Below, one piece after another: positions 1 to 8,093 of a stretch of 64,000 bases of DNA (positions are counted from its first letter, which is position 1; every line of letters begins with the position of its first letter). Below the pieces are notes generated by a model. It was not told the DNA's origin and did not search any database. It worked only from the letters and a program-made list of their open reading frames with translations. The stretch comes from Pseudomonas knackmussii B13. GTDB taxonomy: Bacteria; Pseudomonadota; Gammaproteobacteria; Pseudomonadales; Pseudomonadaceae. The position numbers and the translations under genes are program-made. The stretch is taken from the NCBI RefSeq assembly GCF_000689415.1, contig NZ_HG322950.1, positions 1,488,001-1,552,000 on the forward strand, read 5' to 3'.

Positions 1-527
1 AGCACCGTCTGACCATAGGCCAGGCCGGCCAGGGTCGCGGTGTCGAAGCTGGAGAACGGGTGGAACGGGTTGCGCTTGAGACCGGTGCGGTTCACCGCGG
101 CGTTAAGGAAGCCGAGGTCGAAGCTGCTGTTGTGGCCGACCAGGATCGCGCGCTTGCAGCCGTTGGCCTTCAGCGACTTGCGTACGCCACGGAAGATCTC
201 GGTGAGCGCCTGTTCCTCGGCCACCGCCATGCGCAGTGGGTGGTCCAGCTTGATGCCGGTGAATTCCAGGGCCGCCTGCTCGATGTTGGCGCCTTCGAAA
301 GGCTCGACGCGGAAGAAGTGGGTGTGTTCCGGGAACAGGAACCCGCTCTCATCCATGCCGATGGTCACCGCGGCGATTTCCAGCAGGGCGTCGGTGGCGG
401 CGTTGAAGCCACCGGTCTCGACGTCGACTACTACCGGCAGGTAGCCACGGAAGCGCCGCGCCATCGGGTGGCGCGGGCCGGGCGGGTAATTGCCGTCGAA
501 CTCTTCTTCGTAGACTTCTTCGCTCAT
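1..527 (-). CDS. rnt: Ribonuclease T (3' end cut by window edge)
   Basis: RNase T is a DEDD-family 3'-5' exoribonuclease that trims tRNA and other stable RNA 3' ends. The visible 175 residues contain the first exonuclease motif as DVETGG (about residues 35-40) and a GHNSSFDLGF block, the second conserved acidic motif region. The frame runs off the left edge, so the last exonuclease motif is not seen. The start at 527 is an ATG whose first bases overlap the stop of pyrC as ATGA, indicating translational coupling in a pyrC-rnt operon. The same pair lies next to motY and argG in P. aeruginosa. Confidence 0.93.
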   Translation of the reverse strand, partial: MSEEVYEEEFDGNYPPGPRHPMARRFRGYLPVVVDVETGGFNAATDALLEIAAVTIGMDESGFLFPEHTHFFRVEPFEGANIEQAALEFTGIKLDHPLRMAVAEEQALTEIFRGVRKSLKANGCKRAILVGHNSSFDLGFLNAAVNRTGLKRNPFHPFSSFDTATLAGLAYGQTV

Positions 528-1570
528 GCGCCGGCCTCCAGCAGGCGCCAGCGCAGTTTTTCGCCGGCGCGCAGCGGCACCACTTCGTGGTCGCCGAAGG
601 GCAGGCTGGTCGGAGCGGACCATTCCTCGCGCACCAGGGTGATGCTGTCAGTGTTGCGCGGCAGGCCGTAGAAGTCCGGGCCGTGGAAGCTGGCGAAGGC
701 TTCCAGCTTGTCCAGCGCGTTGCGCTGCTCGAATGCCTCGGCGTACATCTCGATGGCGGCGTACGCGGTGTAGCAGCCGGCGCAGCCGCAGGCGGCTTCC
801 TTGGCGTGACGGGCGTGCGGCGCCGAGTCGGTGCCGAGGAAGAACTTCGGATTGCCGCTGGTGGCGGCGTCGAGCAGGGCTTCCTGGTGCACGTTGCGCT
901 TGAGGATCGGCAGGCAATAGAAGTGCGGACGAATGCCACCGACCAGCATGTGGTTGCGGTTGTACAGCAAGTGGTGCGCGGTAATGGTGGCGCCAACGTT
1001 GGCCGGGGCGGCCTTGACGAACTGCGCGGCGTCGCCGGTGGTGATGTGCTCGAAGACCACTTTCAGGGTCGGGAAGCGCGCGACCACGCGGGTCATGTGT
1101 TCGTCGATGAAGCGCTTCTCGCGGTCGAACACATCGACGTCGGCGTGGGTCACTTCACCGTGCACCAGCAGCGGCAGGCCGACTTCGGCCATGGCTTCCA
1201 GGACGTGGAAGATGTTGTCGATGCTGGTCACGCCGGAATCGGAGTTGGTGGTGGCGCCGGCCGGGTAAAGCTTGGCGGCGTGCACGAAGCCACTGGCCTT
1301 GGCCGCGCGCACGTCTTCGGCGCTGGTGCGGTCGGTGAGGTAGAGCACCATCAGCGGCTCGAAGCGGCTGCCGGCCGGGCGTGCAGCGAGGATACGCTGG
1401 CGGTAGGCGTCGGCTTCGGCGGCGTTGCGCACCGGCGGAACAAGGTTGGGCATGACGATGGCGCGGCCGAAGGTGCGCGCGGCATCGCCGACGGTCTGGG
1501 CGAGGGCGGCGCCGTCGCGCAGGTGGATGTGCCAGTCGTCGGGGCGCAGCAGGGTCAGGCGGTCGGACAT
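524..1570 (-). CDS. pyrC: Dihydroorotase
   Basis: PyrC interconverts carbamoyl-aspartate and dihydroorotate in pyrimidine synthesis, in the cytoplasm. The 348-residue protein has the N-terminal metal-binding HIHLRDG (His14, His16), a KLYPAGATTNSDSGV block carrying the expected carboxylated lysine, and GTDSAPH near the C-terminus with the catalytic Asp. Its length matches the short PyrC type found in enterics and pseudomonads. It overlaps rnt by four bases and is divergent from motY. Confidence 0.96.
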   Translation of the reverse strand: MSDRLTLLRPDDWHIHLRDGAALAQTVGDAARTFGRAIVMPNLVPPVRNAAEADAYRQRILAARPAGSRFEPLMVLYLTDRTSAEDVRAAKASGFVHAAKLYPAGATTNSDSGVTSIDNIFHVLEAMAEVGLPLLVHGEVTHADVDVFDREKRFIDEHMTRVVARFPTLKVVFEHITTGDAAQFVKAAPANVGATITAHHLLYNRNHMLVGGIRPHFYCLPILKRNVHQEALLDAATSGNPKFFLGTDSAPHARHAKEAACGCAGCYTAYAAIEMYAEAFEQRNALDKLEAFASFHGPDFYGLPRNTDSITLVREEWSAPTSLPFGDHEVVPLRAGEKLRWRLLEAGA

Positions 1571-1710
1571 GGGAATTCCAGGGGGGCGGTTTGCAGCGGA
1601 AAAAGTGGGGAAATGCTACCGGAAAAGCCCGCTCCCGGCACTCGCTATCAAGTTTTGCCGAGGCTGTCCGATATCCCCTGGGTACTTTCCAGCTTTTCCC
1701 GGAGCCCCCC

Positions 1711-2718
1711 GTGCGCCATCGCTACCTTCTCCTGCTCGGCCTCTGCGCCAGCCTGCCGGCCTGGGGGCTGACCTTCCAGACGCGCCTGGAGAATGCGCAG
1801 TGGACGGTCGCCGGCGATCAGTTCGAGTGCCGTCTGTCGCAACAGGTGGCCGGGTTCGGCGTCGGCGAGTTCGTCTGGCGCGCGGGCGAGTCCCCGACCT
1901 TCCGTCTCAAACCGCAGCGCAACTGGTACGGCGGCGGTTCGGCGACGCTGCTGGCGGCGGCGCCGCCCTGGCGTCCGAGTCAGGGCGATATCAACCTCGG
2001 CTCGGTGTCCCTGGTTGCCGGCGAAGTGCCCTTCACCAGCAGCCAGCAGCAGGCCGGGCGTCTGCTCGATGGCGTGCTGGAAGGCCGCAGTCCGGAAGTG
2101 CGCCTGCGCGGCACCGGTCAGGACTTGCGCGTGCGCTTGCTGGCGACACGCTTCGCCGATGGTTACGCGCAACTGCAGGACTGCTCGGCGAAGATGCTGC
2201 CGGTCAACTTCGACCAGGTGCGCACCAGCCAAGTCGGCTTCCCCGGCGGCGGTGACGCGCTCGATCCGTTGGCCCGCGCCAAGCTCGACATCATCCTGCA
2301 GTACCTGAAGGCCGACCCGTCGGTGAACCGCATCGAGCTCGACGGGCATTCCGACAACAGCGGCAACCGCCTGAGCAACCGCGACGCCTCGCGGCGCCGT
2401 GCGGTTGCGGTGCAGGAATACCTGAAAGCCAATGGCGTGCCGGAGAACCAGATCACCGTGCGCTTCTACGGCGAGAGTTATCCGCTGGTGAAGAACAATT
2501 CGGAGGCCAACCGCGCGCGCAACCGCCGGGTGACCGTCCATCTGTCGCGCGAGGCGGTGCCGGAGGCTCCGGCCGCGGCACCGGCTGCTCCTGCTGCGAC
2601 ACCACCTGCAACGCCACCGGCCGCACCCGCCCCAGCGGCACCCGCGCCCGCCGCGCCTACTGCCAAGGCGCCGGCCTCGGCGCCGCTTGTGCAAGGCTCC
2701 GCGAACCGCGGCGCCTAG
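1711..2718 (+). CDS. motY: Flagellar T-ring protein MotY
   Basis: MotY forms the periplasmic T ring that anchors stator units to the polar flagellar motor. A signal peptide (about residues 1-19) precedes a MotY-type beta domain and then an OmpA-like peptidoglycan-binding domain with LDGHSDNSGN and NRARNRRV blocks. I chose the GTG at 1711 because it follows a GGAG ribosome site at 1701 and begins directly with the signal peptide. The product is 335 aa. The final 50 residues are an unusual Ala/Pro-rich tail. The gene lies between pyrC and argG, as in P. aeruginosa. Confidence 0.92.
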   Translation: MRHRYLLLLGLCASLPAWGLTFQTRLENAQWTVAGDQFECRLSQQVAGFGVGEFVWRAGESPTFRLKPQRNWYGGGSATLLAAAPPWRPSQGDINLGSVSLVAGEVPFTSSQQQAGRLLDGVLEGRSPEVRLRGTGQDLRVRLLATRFADGYAQLQDCSAKMLPVNFDQVRTSQVGFPGGGDALDPLARAKLDIILQYLKADPSVNRIELDGHSDNSGNRLSNRDASRRRAVAVQEYLKANGVPENQITVRFYGESYPLVKNNSEANRARNRRVTVHLSREAVPEAPAAAPAAPAATPPATPPAAPAPAAPAPAAPTAKAPASAPLVQGSANRGA

Positions 2719-2835
2719 TCGCACCTTCGATAGAATCTGTCGCGTTGTCGTCTAAAGCTGTCGCCCCTCTGTAATTTCCTACAGCGCGACAGTAGAATCG
2801 GTGGTTTTCGTGACAACCCCCCGTGGAGTGATGGC

Positions 2836-4053
2836 ATGGCGGACGTGAAGAAGGTAGTCCTGGCGTATTCCGGTGGCCTGGATACCTCGGTGATTCTGAA
2901 GTGGCTGCAGGATACTTATCAGTGCGAAGTGGTGACCTTCACCGCTGACCTGGGACAAGGCGAAGAAGTCGAGCCGGCTCGCGCCAAGGCCCAGGCAATG
3001 GGCGTGAAGGAAATCTACATCGAGGACCTGCGCGAAGAGTTCGTCCGCGACTTCGTGTACCCGATGTTCCGCGCCAACACCATCTACGAAGGCGAGTACC
3101 TGCTGGGTACTTCCATCGCTCGCCCGCTGATCGCCAAGCGTCTGATCGAGATCGCCAACGCGACCGGCGCCGACGCCATCTCCCATGGCGCTACCGGCAA
3201 GGGCAACGACCAGGTTCGCTTCGAGCTGGGCGCCTACGCGCTGAAGCCGGGCGTGAAAGTGATCGCTCCCTGGCGCGAGTGGGACCTGCTGTCCCGCGAG
3301 AAGCTGATGGACTACGCCGAGAAGCACGCCATCCCGATCGAGCGCCACGGCAAGAAGAAATCGCCGTACTCCATGGATGCCAACCTGCTGCACATCTCCT
3401 ATGAAGGCGGCGTGCTGGAAGACACCTGGACCGAGCACGAAGAGGACATGTGGCGCTGGACCAAGTCCCCGGAAAACGCGCCGGACCAGCCGACCTACAT
3501 CGAGCTGACCTACCGCAAGGGCGATATCGTCGCCATCGACGGCAAGGACATGACCCCGGCTCAAGTGCTGGCCGAACTGAACCGCATCGGCGGCGAGAAC
3601 GGCATCGGCCGCCTCGACATCGTCGAGAACCGCTTCGTCGGCATGAAGTCGCGCGGCTGCTACGAGACCCCCGGCGGCACCATCATGCTCAAGGGCCACC
3701 GCGCCATCGAGTCGATCACCCTCGACCGCGAAGTCGCGCACCTGAAAGACGAGCTGATGCCGAAATACGCCAGCCTGATCTACAACGGCTTCTGGTGGAG
3801 CCCCGAGCGTCTGATGCTGCAACAGATGATCGACGCCTCGCAGGTCAATGTGAACGGTGTCGTGCGCCTGAAGCTGTACAAGGGCAACGTCATCGTGGTC
3901 GGCCGCAAGTCCGACGACTCGCTGTTCGACGCGAACATCGCGACCTTCGAGGAAGACGGCGGCGCCTACAACCAGGCCGATGCCGGTGGCTTCATCAAGC
4001 TGAACGCTCTGCGCATGCGCATTGCCGCAGGCAAGGGCCGCAGCCCGCTGTAA
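2836..4053 (+). CDS. argG: Argininosuccinate synthase
   Basis: ArgG condenses citrulline and aspartate with ATP to argininosuccinate, the penultimate step of arginine synthesis. The 405-residue protein starts with the nucleotide-binding LAYSGGLDTSVIL P-loop-like motif (about residues 9-21) and contains the conserved GATGKGNDQVRFE block. Length and sequence are typical of the bacterial enzyme. A strong Rho-independent terminator follows at 4075, so it is probably a single-gene unit. Confidence 0.98.
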   Translation: MADVKKVVLAYSGGLDTSVILKWLQDTYQCEVVTFTADLGQGEEVEPARAKAQAMGVKEIYIEDLREEFVRDFVYPMFRANTIYEGEYLLGTSIARPLIAKRLIEIANATGADAISHGATGKGNDQVRFELGAYALKPGVKVIAPWREWDLLSREKLMDYAEKHAIPIERHGKKKSPYSMDANLLHISYEGGVLEDTWTEHEEDMWRWTKSPENAPDQPTYIELTYRKGDIVAIDGKDMTPAQVLAELNRIGGENGIGRLDIVENRFVGMKSRGCYETPGGTIMLKGHRAIESITLDREVAHLKDELMPKYASLIYNGFWWSPERLMLQQMIDASQVNVNGVVRLKLYKGNVIVVGRKSDDSLFDANIATFEEDGGAYNQADAGGFIKLNALRMRIAAGKGRSPL

Positions 4054-4074
4054 CGAACACCCCTTTGGTGTTTC

Positions 4075-4111
4075 GGCCCCGTGCGGATTCCGACCCGCAC
4101 GGGGCCTTTTT
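4075..4111 (+). terminator. Rho-independent terminator after argG
   Basis: A perfect 12-bp stem (4075-4086 with 4095-4106) and an 8-base loop are followed by TTTTT at 4107-4111, just downstream of the argG stop. Confidence 0.9.
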
Positions 4112-4303
4112 CATTGTGCGACTGGCGCGCCAAGCTGGTGCGGCGAGACAATGGCCGCCAAGCGTCGCGGTCGCTGAACGGCCGCCACCGTGAAACTGTC
4201 GGAATACCGTGAAAGCATGTCTGGCAACCCGCTGGGGAGCGCTGCTCCGTGGGGCGCCGAGACGGGCCCGCGCCGGCCCGATTCCATCCTGAGGAGATTC
4301 ATC

Positions 4304-4696
4304 ATGCGTCTGCTGCACACCATGCTGCGCGTCGGCGACCTGGACAAGTCCATCGCCTTCTACACCGAGATCCTGGGCATGACCCTGCTGCGCCGCAAGG
4401 ACTACCCGGACGGCCAGTTCACCCTGGCTTTCGTCGGCTACGGCAGCGAGGAAGAGAACAGCGTCATCGAGCTGACCTACAACTGGGGTGTGGACAAGTA
4501 CGAGCTGGGTAGCGCCTACGGCCACATCGCCCTGGAAGTGGATGACGTCTACAAGGCCTGCGAGGACATCCGTTCGCGCGGCGGCAAGATCACCCGCGAG
4601 CCGGGGCCGATGAAGCACGGCACCAGCATCCTGGCCTTCGTCGAGGACCCGGATGGCTACAAGATCGAGCTGCTGTCGCCCAAGCGCCAGGATTGA
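4304..4696 (+). CDS. gloA: Lactoylglutathione lyase (glyoxalase I)
   Basis: GloA isomerises the methylglyoxal-glutathione hemithioacetal to S-lactoylglutathione. The 130-residue protein has metal ligands at the positions expected from the E. coli Ni-type enzyme: His5, Glu56, His74 and Glu122. The short form without the eukaryotic-type insertion suggests the Ni/Co class. The ATG at 4304 follows GAGGAG at 4291. A terminator lies directly downstream. Confidence 0.96.
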   Translation: MRLLHTMLRVGDLDKSIAFYTEILGMTLLRRKDYPDGQFTLAFVGYGSEEENSVIELTYNWGVDKYELGSAYGHIALEVDDVYKACEDIRSRGGKITREPGPMKHGTSILAFVEDPDGYKIELLSPKRQD

Positions 4697-4744
4697 GGAA
4701 GGTTGTTCTCTGGGGGCCGCGAACGTCGGGCCCAGAAAAGACGA

Positions 4745-4769
4745 AGCCCCGCCAAGTGCGGGGCTTTTT
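4745..4769 (+). terminator. Rho-independent terminator after gloA
   Basis: An 8-bp GC-rich stem (4745-4752 with 4758-4765) is followed by T residues to 4769. It also separates gloA from the converging small gene at 4787. Confidence 0.85.
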
Positions 4770-4786
4770 CATGCAGGGGGCAAGGC

Positions 4787-4963
4787 TCAGAGGTCGAAGT
4801 CGTAGTCCGACAGCTGGCGTTGCAGGCGGCGTTCTTCGAGGTAGTTGTCGATGATGCGGCGCTTGGTCAGGTTGGTCTTGGCGACTTCGGCTGCAGCTTC
4901 GCTGTCATCCGAATCGTCAGTGCTCACTTCTTCTTCGAGCTCTAGATCTTCTTTATCAGCCAT
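4787..4963 (-). CDS. Small acidic PA3496-family protein
   Basis: This 58-residue protein is highly acidic in its first 25 residues (clusters of Asp/Glu/Ser), with a basic helical second half containing KRRIIDNYLEERRLQRQL and ending in DYDFDL. It matches my memory of the small P. aeruginosa PA3496-type protein encoded beside nth; the function is unknown. The ATG at 4963 has a GGAGTGA ribosome site. No signal peptide or membrane segment is visible. It follows nth by about 110 bases. Confidence 0.8.
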   Translation of the reverse strand: MADKEDLELEEEVSTDDSDDSEAAAEVAKTNLTKRRIIDNYLEERRLQRQLSDYDFDL

Positions 4964-5071
4964 AACGATCACTCCAGCATGCGGGGTGTGCTTGGCGCCC
5001 CTTATAGCGACAAAGCTCGGGGCGGTAAAAAAGATTTTTTCAATGAGCGGCGATGCTTTTGACGATAGCAC

Positions 5072-5710
5072 TCAATCGTCGGAAGTCTTGTGCTTGTACT
5101 CGCATAGATCCTCGATCCGGCAGCTGCCGCACTGCGGCTTGCGGGCCTTGCAGACGTAGCGGCCATGCAGGATCAGCCAGTGGTGCGCGTCGAGCAGGTA
5201 CTCCTTGGGCACGAACTTGAGCAGCTGGCGCTCGACTTCCAGGACGTTCTTCCCCGGCGCGATGTTGGTGCGGTTGGCGACGCGGAAGATGTGCGTATCC
5301 ACTGCCATGGCCGGCTGCCGGAAAGCCGTGTTGAGTACTACGTTGGCAGTCTTGCGGCCTACGCCGGGCAGCGCCTCGAGGTCCTCGCGATTGTCCGGCA
5401 CCTGGCTGCCGTGCTTCTCGACTAGGATGCGGCAGGCCTCGATGACGTTCTTCGCCTTGCTGTTGTACAGGCCGATGGTCTTGATGTACTCCGACAACCC
5501 TTCGACACCAAGGGCGTAGATCGCCTCCGGCGTGTTGGCCACCGGGTAGAGCTTCGCCGTGGCCTTGTTCACCCCGACGTCGGTGGCCTGGGCGGAAAGG
5601 ATCACCGCGATCAGCAGCTCGAACGGCGTGCTGTAGGCCAGCTCGGTCTCGGGGTTGGGGTTGTCTTCACGCAGACGGCGGAAAATCTCCGCGCGCTTGG
5701 CGGCATTCAT
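5072..5710 (-). CDS. nth: Endonuclease III
   Basis: Nth is a bifunctional DNA glycosylase/AP lyase that removes oxidised pyrimidines. The 212-residue protein has the helix-hairpin-helix LPGVGRKTA with catalytic Lys120, the catalytic Asp138 in AVDTH, and four cysteines (187, 194, 197, 203) for the [4Fe-4S] cluster. Its start overlaps the rnfE stop by four bases (ATGA), so it is co-translated at the end of the rnf operon. This coupling is common in gammaproteobacteria. Confidence 0.97.
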   Translation of the reverse strand: MNAAKRAEIFRRLREDNPNPETELAYSTPFELLIAVILSAQATDVGVNKATAKLYPVANTPEAIYALGVEGLSEYIKTIGLYNSKAKNVIEACRILVEKHGSQVPDNREDLEALPGVGRKTANVVLNTAFRQPAMAVDTHIFRVANRTNIAPGKNVLEVERQLLKFVPKEYLLDAHHWLILHGRYVCKARKPQCGSCRIEDLCEYKHKTSDD

Positions 5711-6414
5711 TCGATCACTCCGGTCACGCGGACGCGCTGGCGCTCGCTGGCGGGTACGTTGCCCGCCTGCGCCTTGGCGCGTTCCGCCAGGCTTTCATCG
5801 ATACGGTTCTTCAAGGCGATCAGCAGGCCGAGCAGCAGGAAGGCGCCGGGCGGCAGCACGGCCAGCAGGAAGCCCTGGTAGCCGGGGACCTGCAGCTTCC
5901 AGCTGGCGGCAGCGGGGCCGAACAGCAGGTTCATGTCGGCCAGCAGGGTGCCGTGGCCGAACAGCTCGCGCAAGGTGCCCAGCACCAGCAGGACCAGGGC
6001 GAAGCCGGCGCCGGTCATCAGCCCGTCGAAGGCCGAGCGCAGAACGCCGTTGCGCGCGGCGAAGGCTTCGGCGCGGCCGAGGATCACGCAGTTGGTGGTG
6101 ATCAGCGGGATGAAGATGCCGAGGATCTGGTACAGCTCGAAGGTCCAGGCTTGCATCAGCAGCTCGATGCAGGTGGTCAGCGCAGCGATGATCAGGACGA
6201 ACGCCGGCAGGCGCACGGCGTCGCTCAGCCAGCGCCGCGAGGCGGATACGGCGGCGTTGGAGCAGGCCAGCACGAAGATGGTCGCCAGGCCCAGGCCGAG
6301 GGCGTTGACCATTGAGTTGCTGGTGCCCAGCAGCGGGCACAGGCCGAGCAACTGGACCAGGCCGGCGTTGTTCTGCCACAGGCCCTGCTTGGCGATTTCG
6401 CGGTAATCACTCAT
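5707..6414 (-). CDS. rnfE: Rnf electron transport complex subunit E
   Basis: RnfE/RsxE is an integral membrane subunit of the ion-translocating ferredoxin:NAD oxidoreductase. The 235 residues contain about six hydrophobic helices, the LVQLLGLCPLLGTSNSM start typical of the RnfA/RnfE fold, and a second TTNCVILGRAEAFA half. RnfA in the same operon shows the same two motifs, consistent with their inverted-topology pairing. It overlaps nth by four bases and rnfG by eight. Confidence 0.95.
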   Translation of the reverse strand: MSDYREIAKQGLWQNNAGLVQLLGLCPLLGTSNSMVNALGLGLATIFVLACSNAAVSASRRWLSDAVRLPAFVLIIAALTTCIELLMQAWTFELYQILGIFIPLITTNCVILGRAEAFAARNGVLRSAFDGLMTGAGFALVLLVLGTLRELFGHGTLLADMNLLFGPAAASWKLQVPGYQGFLLAVLPPGAFLLLGLLIALKNRIDESLAERAKAQAGNVPASERQRVRVTGVIE

Positions 6415-7051
6415 GGCTTTCGCCTCCGCTCGCCGGTGCGAGCAGTTCCGCCTTGTGCGCGTCGAAGTACTGCAACGCCTTGTGCGTCGCCTTGACCACC
6501 GCGCGCGGGGTGATGGTGGCCCCGGCGAACTGGTCGAACTGGCCGCCGTCCTTTTTCACTTTCCAGCCGGCGTCGTCCGGATCGTTCAGCGAGCGGCCAT
6601 CGAAACCGTGCAACCAGTTGCTCTTGCCCAGCTCGATCTTGTCGCCCAGGCCCGGCGTTTCCTTGTGGGCCACCACGCGCACGCCGAGCAGGCGGCCTTC
6701 GGCACTGACCCCGACGAGCAGCTCGATGGCACCGCTGTAGCCGTCCGGCGCGGTGGCCGGAATTATCACCGCGGTGGCACGCGCACCTTGCCGTGCGACG
6801 AAGCCCGAAGCAGGCTGCGACTTGCCCAGTAGCTTGGGATCGAACACCGCGACGGGCGCATCCAGCGGGTGGTTGTCGTAACTGCCGGCGGGCAGCAGGT
6901 CGAGCAGCATGCGCCCGCGCGCGTCGCGTTGCGCCTCTTCGATGCGCGCCTGGGTGAGCTGGTGGACGACGGCTACCAGGCCGACGCAGAGCACGGCGAA
7001 CAGCCCGAGCGCCAGGGCGTTCTTCAGCATGGAGCGGCGAGCGTCGGTCAT
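6407..7051 (-). CDS. rnfG: Rnf complex subunit G (FMN-binding)
   Basis: RnfG carries a covalently bound FMN exposed to the periplasm. The 214-residue protein has one N-terminal membrane helix and an FMN-binding domain. The conserved flavinylation site appears as FAGATITPRAVV, where the Thr normally receives the FMN, and HKETPGLGDKI is also typical. I chose the ATG at 7051 because it lies one base after the rnfD stop. Confidence 0.95.
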   Translation of the reverse strand: MTDARRSMLKNALALGLFAVLCVGLVAVVHQLTQARIEEAQRDARGRMLLDLLPAGSYDNHPLDAPVAVFDPKLLGKSQPASGFVARQGARATAVIIPATAPDGYSGAIELLVGVSAEGRLLGVRVVAHKETPGLGDKIELGKSNWLHGFDGRSLNDPDDAGWKVKKDGGQFDQFAGATITPRAVVKATHKALQYFDAHKAELLAPASGGESHE

Positions 7052-7052
7052 C

Positions 7053-8090
7053 TCACTCCCCCAGCTTGAAGCCGCGCTTGGGCTTCTTGTGCCCATAGGT
7101 GCGCGGTCGCGTGTAGTAGTCGATGGTCGGCGCCGCCAGGTTCATCAGCAGCACCGCGAAGGCCACGCCATCGGGATAGCCGCCCCAGGCACGGATCACG
7201 TAGGTAATGATGCCGACGCCGACGCCGAACACCAGGCGGCCACGGTTGCTGGTGGCGCCGGACACCGGGTCGGTGACGATGAAGAAGGCGCCTAGCATGC
7301 TCGCCCCGCTGAACAGGTGGAACAGCGGCGAGCCGTGGGAATCCGAACCCGTACCGTTCCAGAAAAGCAGGCTCATGACGAAGAGAGCGCCGAGCATGCC
7401 CAGTGGCGCGTGCCAGGTGAACAGCTTGCGCCAGAGCAGGTAGAGGCCGCCGGCGAGGAAGGCCAGGTTGACCAGCTCCACGCCCTTGCCGCCGAAGTGG
7501 CCGAAGGCCGTGCTTTGCGCCAGCAGCTCGTCGATGGTCAGGCTGTGGTTGTTCTTCAGCACGTCGAGGGCGGTGGCGCCTGCCCAGGCATCCGGCGGCG
7601 GCGCGCCCAGGCCGAGGATGCGCGAGAGGCCGTCGACCAGGCCGAGGCCGGTGTCCGGGCTCGGCCAGCGGGTCATCTCCAGCGGGAAGGACACCAGCAC
7701 CACCACATAGCCGAGCATCGCCGGGTTGAACGGGTTTTGCCCGAGGCCGCCATACAGGTGCTTGCCGAAGACCAGGGCGAAGGCGGTGGCCAGCAGCGTC
7801 AGCCACCAGGGCGCGTAGGGCGGCAGGGCGAGGGCCAGCAGCACGGCGGTGACCAGCGCGCTGCCGTCCATGAGGAACACGCCCAGCGGACGCTTGCGCA
7901 GGTGCAGCATCAGCGCCTCGGTGCCGAGCGCGACGGCCGAGCACCAGAGCAGGTTGAACAGGGTGCCGACGCCATACAGGGACAGCAGCACGAGGGCGCC
8001 CGGCGCGAGCGCGGCGAGCACCTGCAGCATGACCTTCTGCGTGCGATTGGCGCCGGTGGCGTGGGGCGAGGACATGCGCGGCAGGGCCAT
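7053..8090 (-). CDS. rnfD: Rnf complex subunit D (FMN-binding)
   Basis: RnfD is the multi-helix membrane subunit with covalent FMN, related to NqrB. The 345-residue protein has about nine hydrophobic segments, and TDPVSGATSNRG carries the SGAT-type flavinylation motif. It starts three bases after the rnfC stop and ends one base before rnfG. Confidence 0.95.
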   Translation of the reverse strand: MALPRMSSPHATGANRTQKVMLQVLAALAPGALVLLSLYGVGTLFNLLWCSAVALGTEALMLHLRKRPLGVFLMDGSALVTAVLLALALPPYAPWWLTLLATAFALVFGKHLYGGLGQNPFNPAMLGYVVVLVSFPLEMTRWPSPDTGLGLVDGLSRILGLGAPPPDAWAGATALDVLKNNHSLTIDELLAQSTAFGHFGGKGVELVNLAFLAGGLYLLWRKLFTWHAPLGMLGALFVMSLLFWNGTGSDSHGSPLFHLFSGASMLGAFFIVTDPVSGATSNRGRLVFGVGVGIITYVIRAWGGYPDGVAFAVLLMNLAAPTIDYYTRPRTYGHKKPKRGFKLGE

Positions 8091-8093
8091 GGA

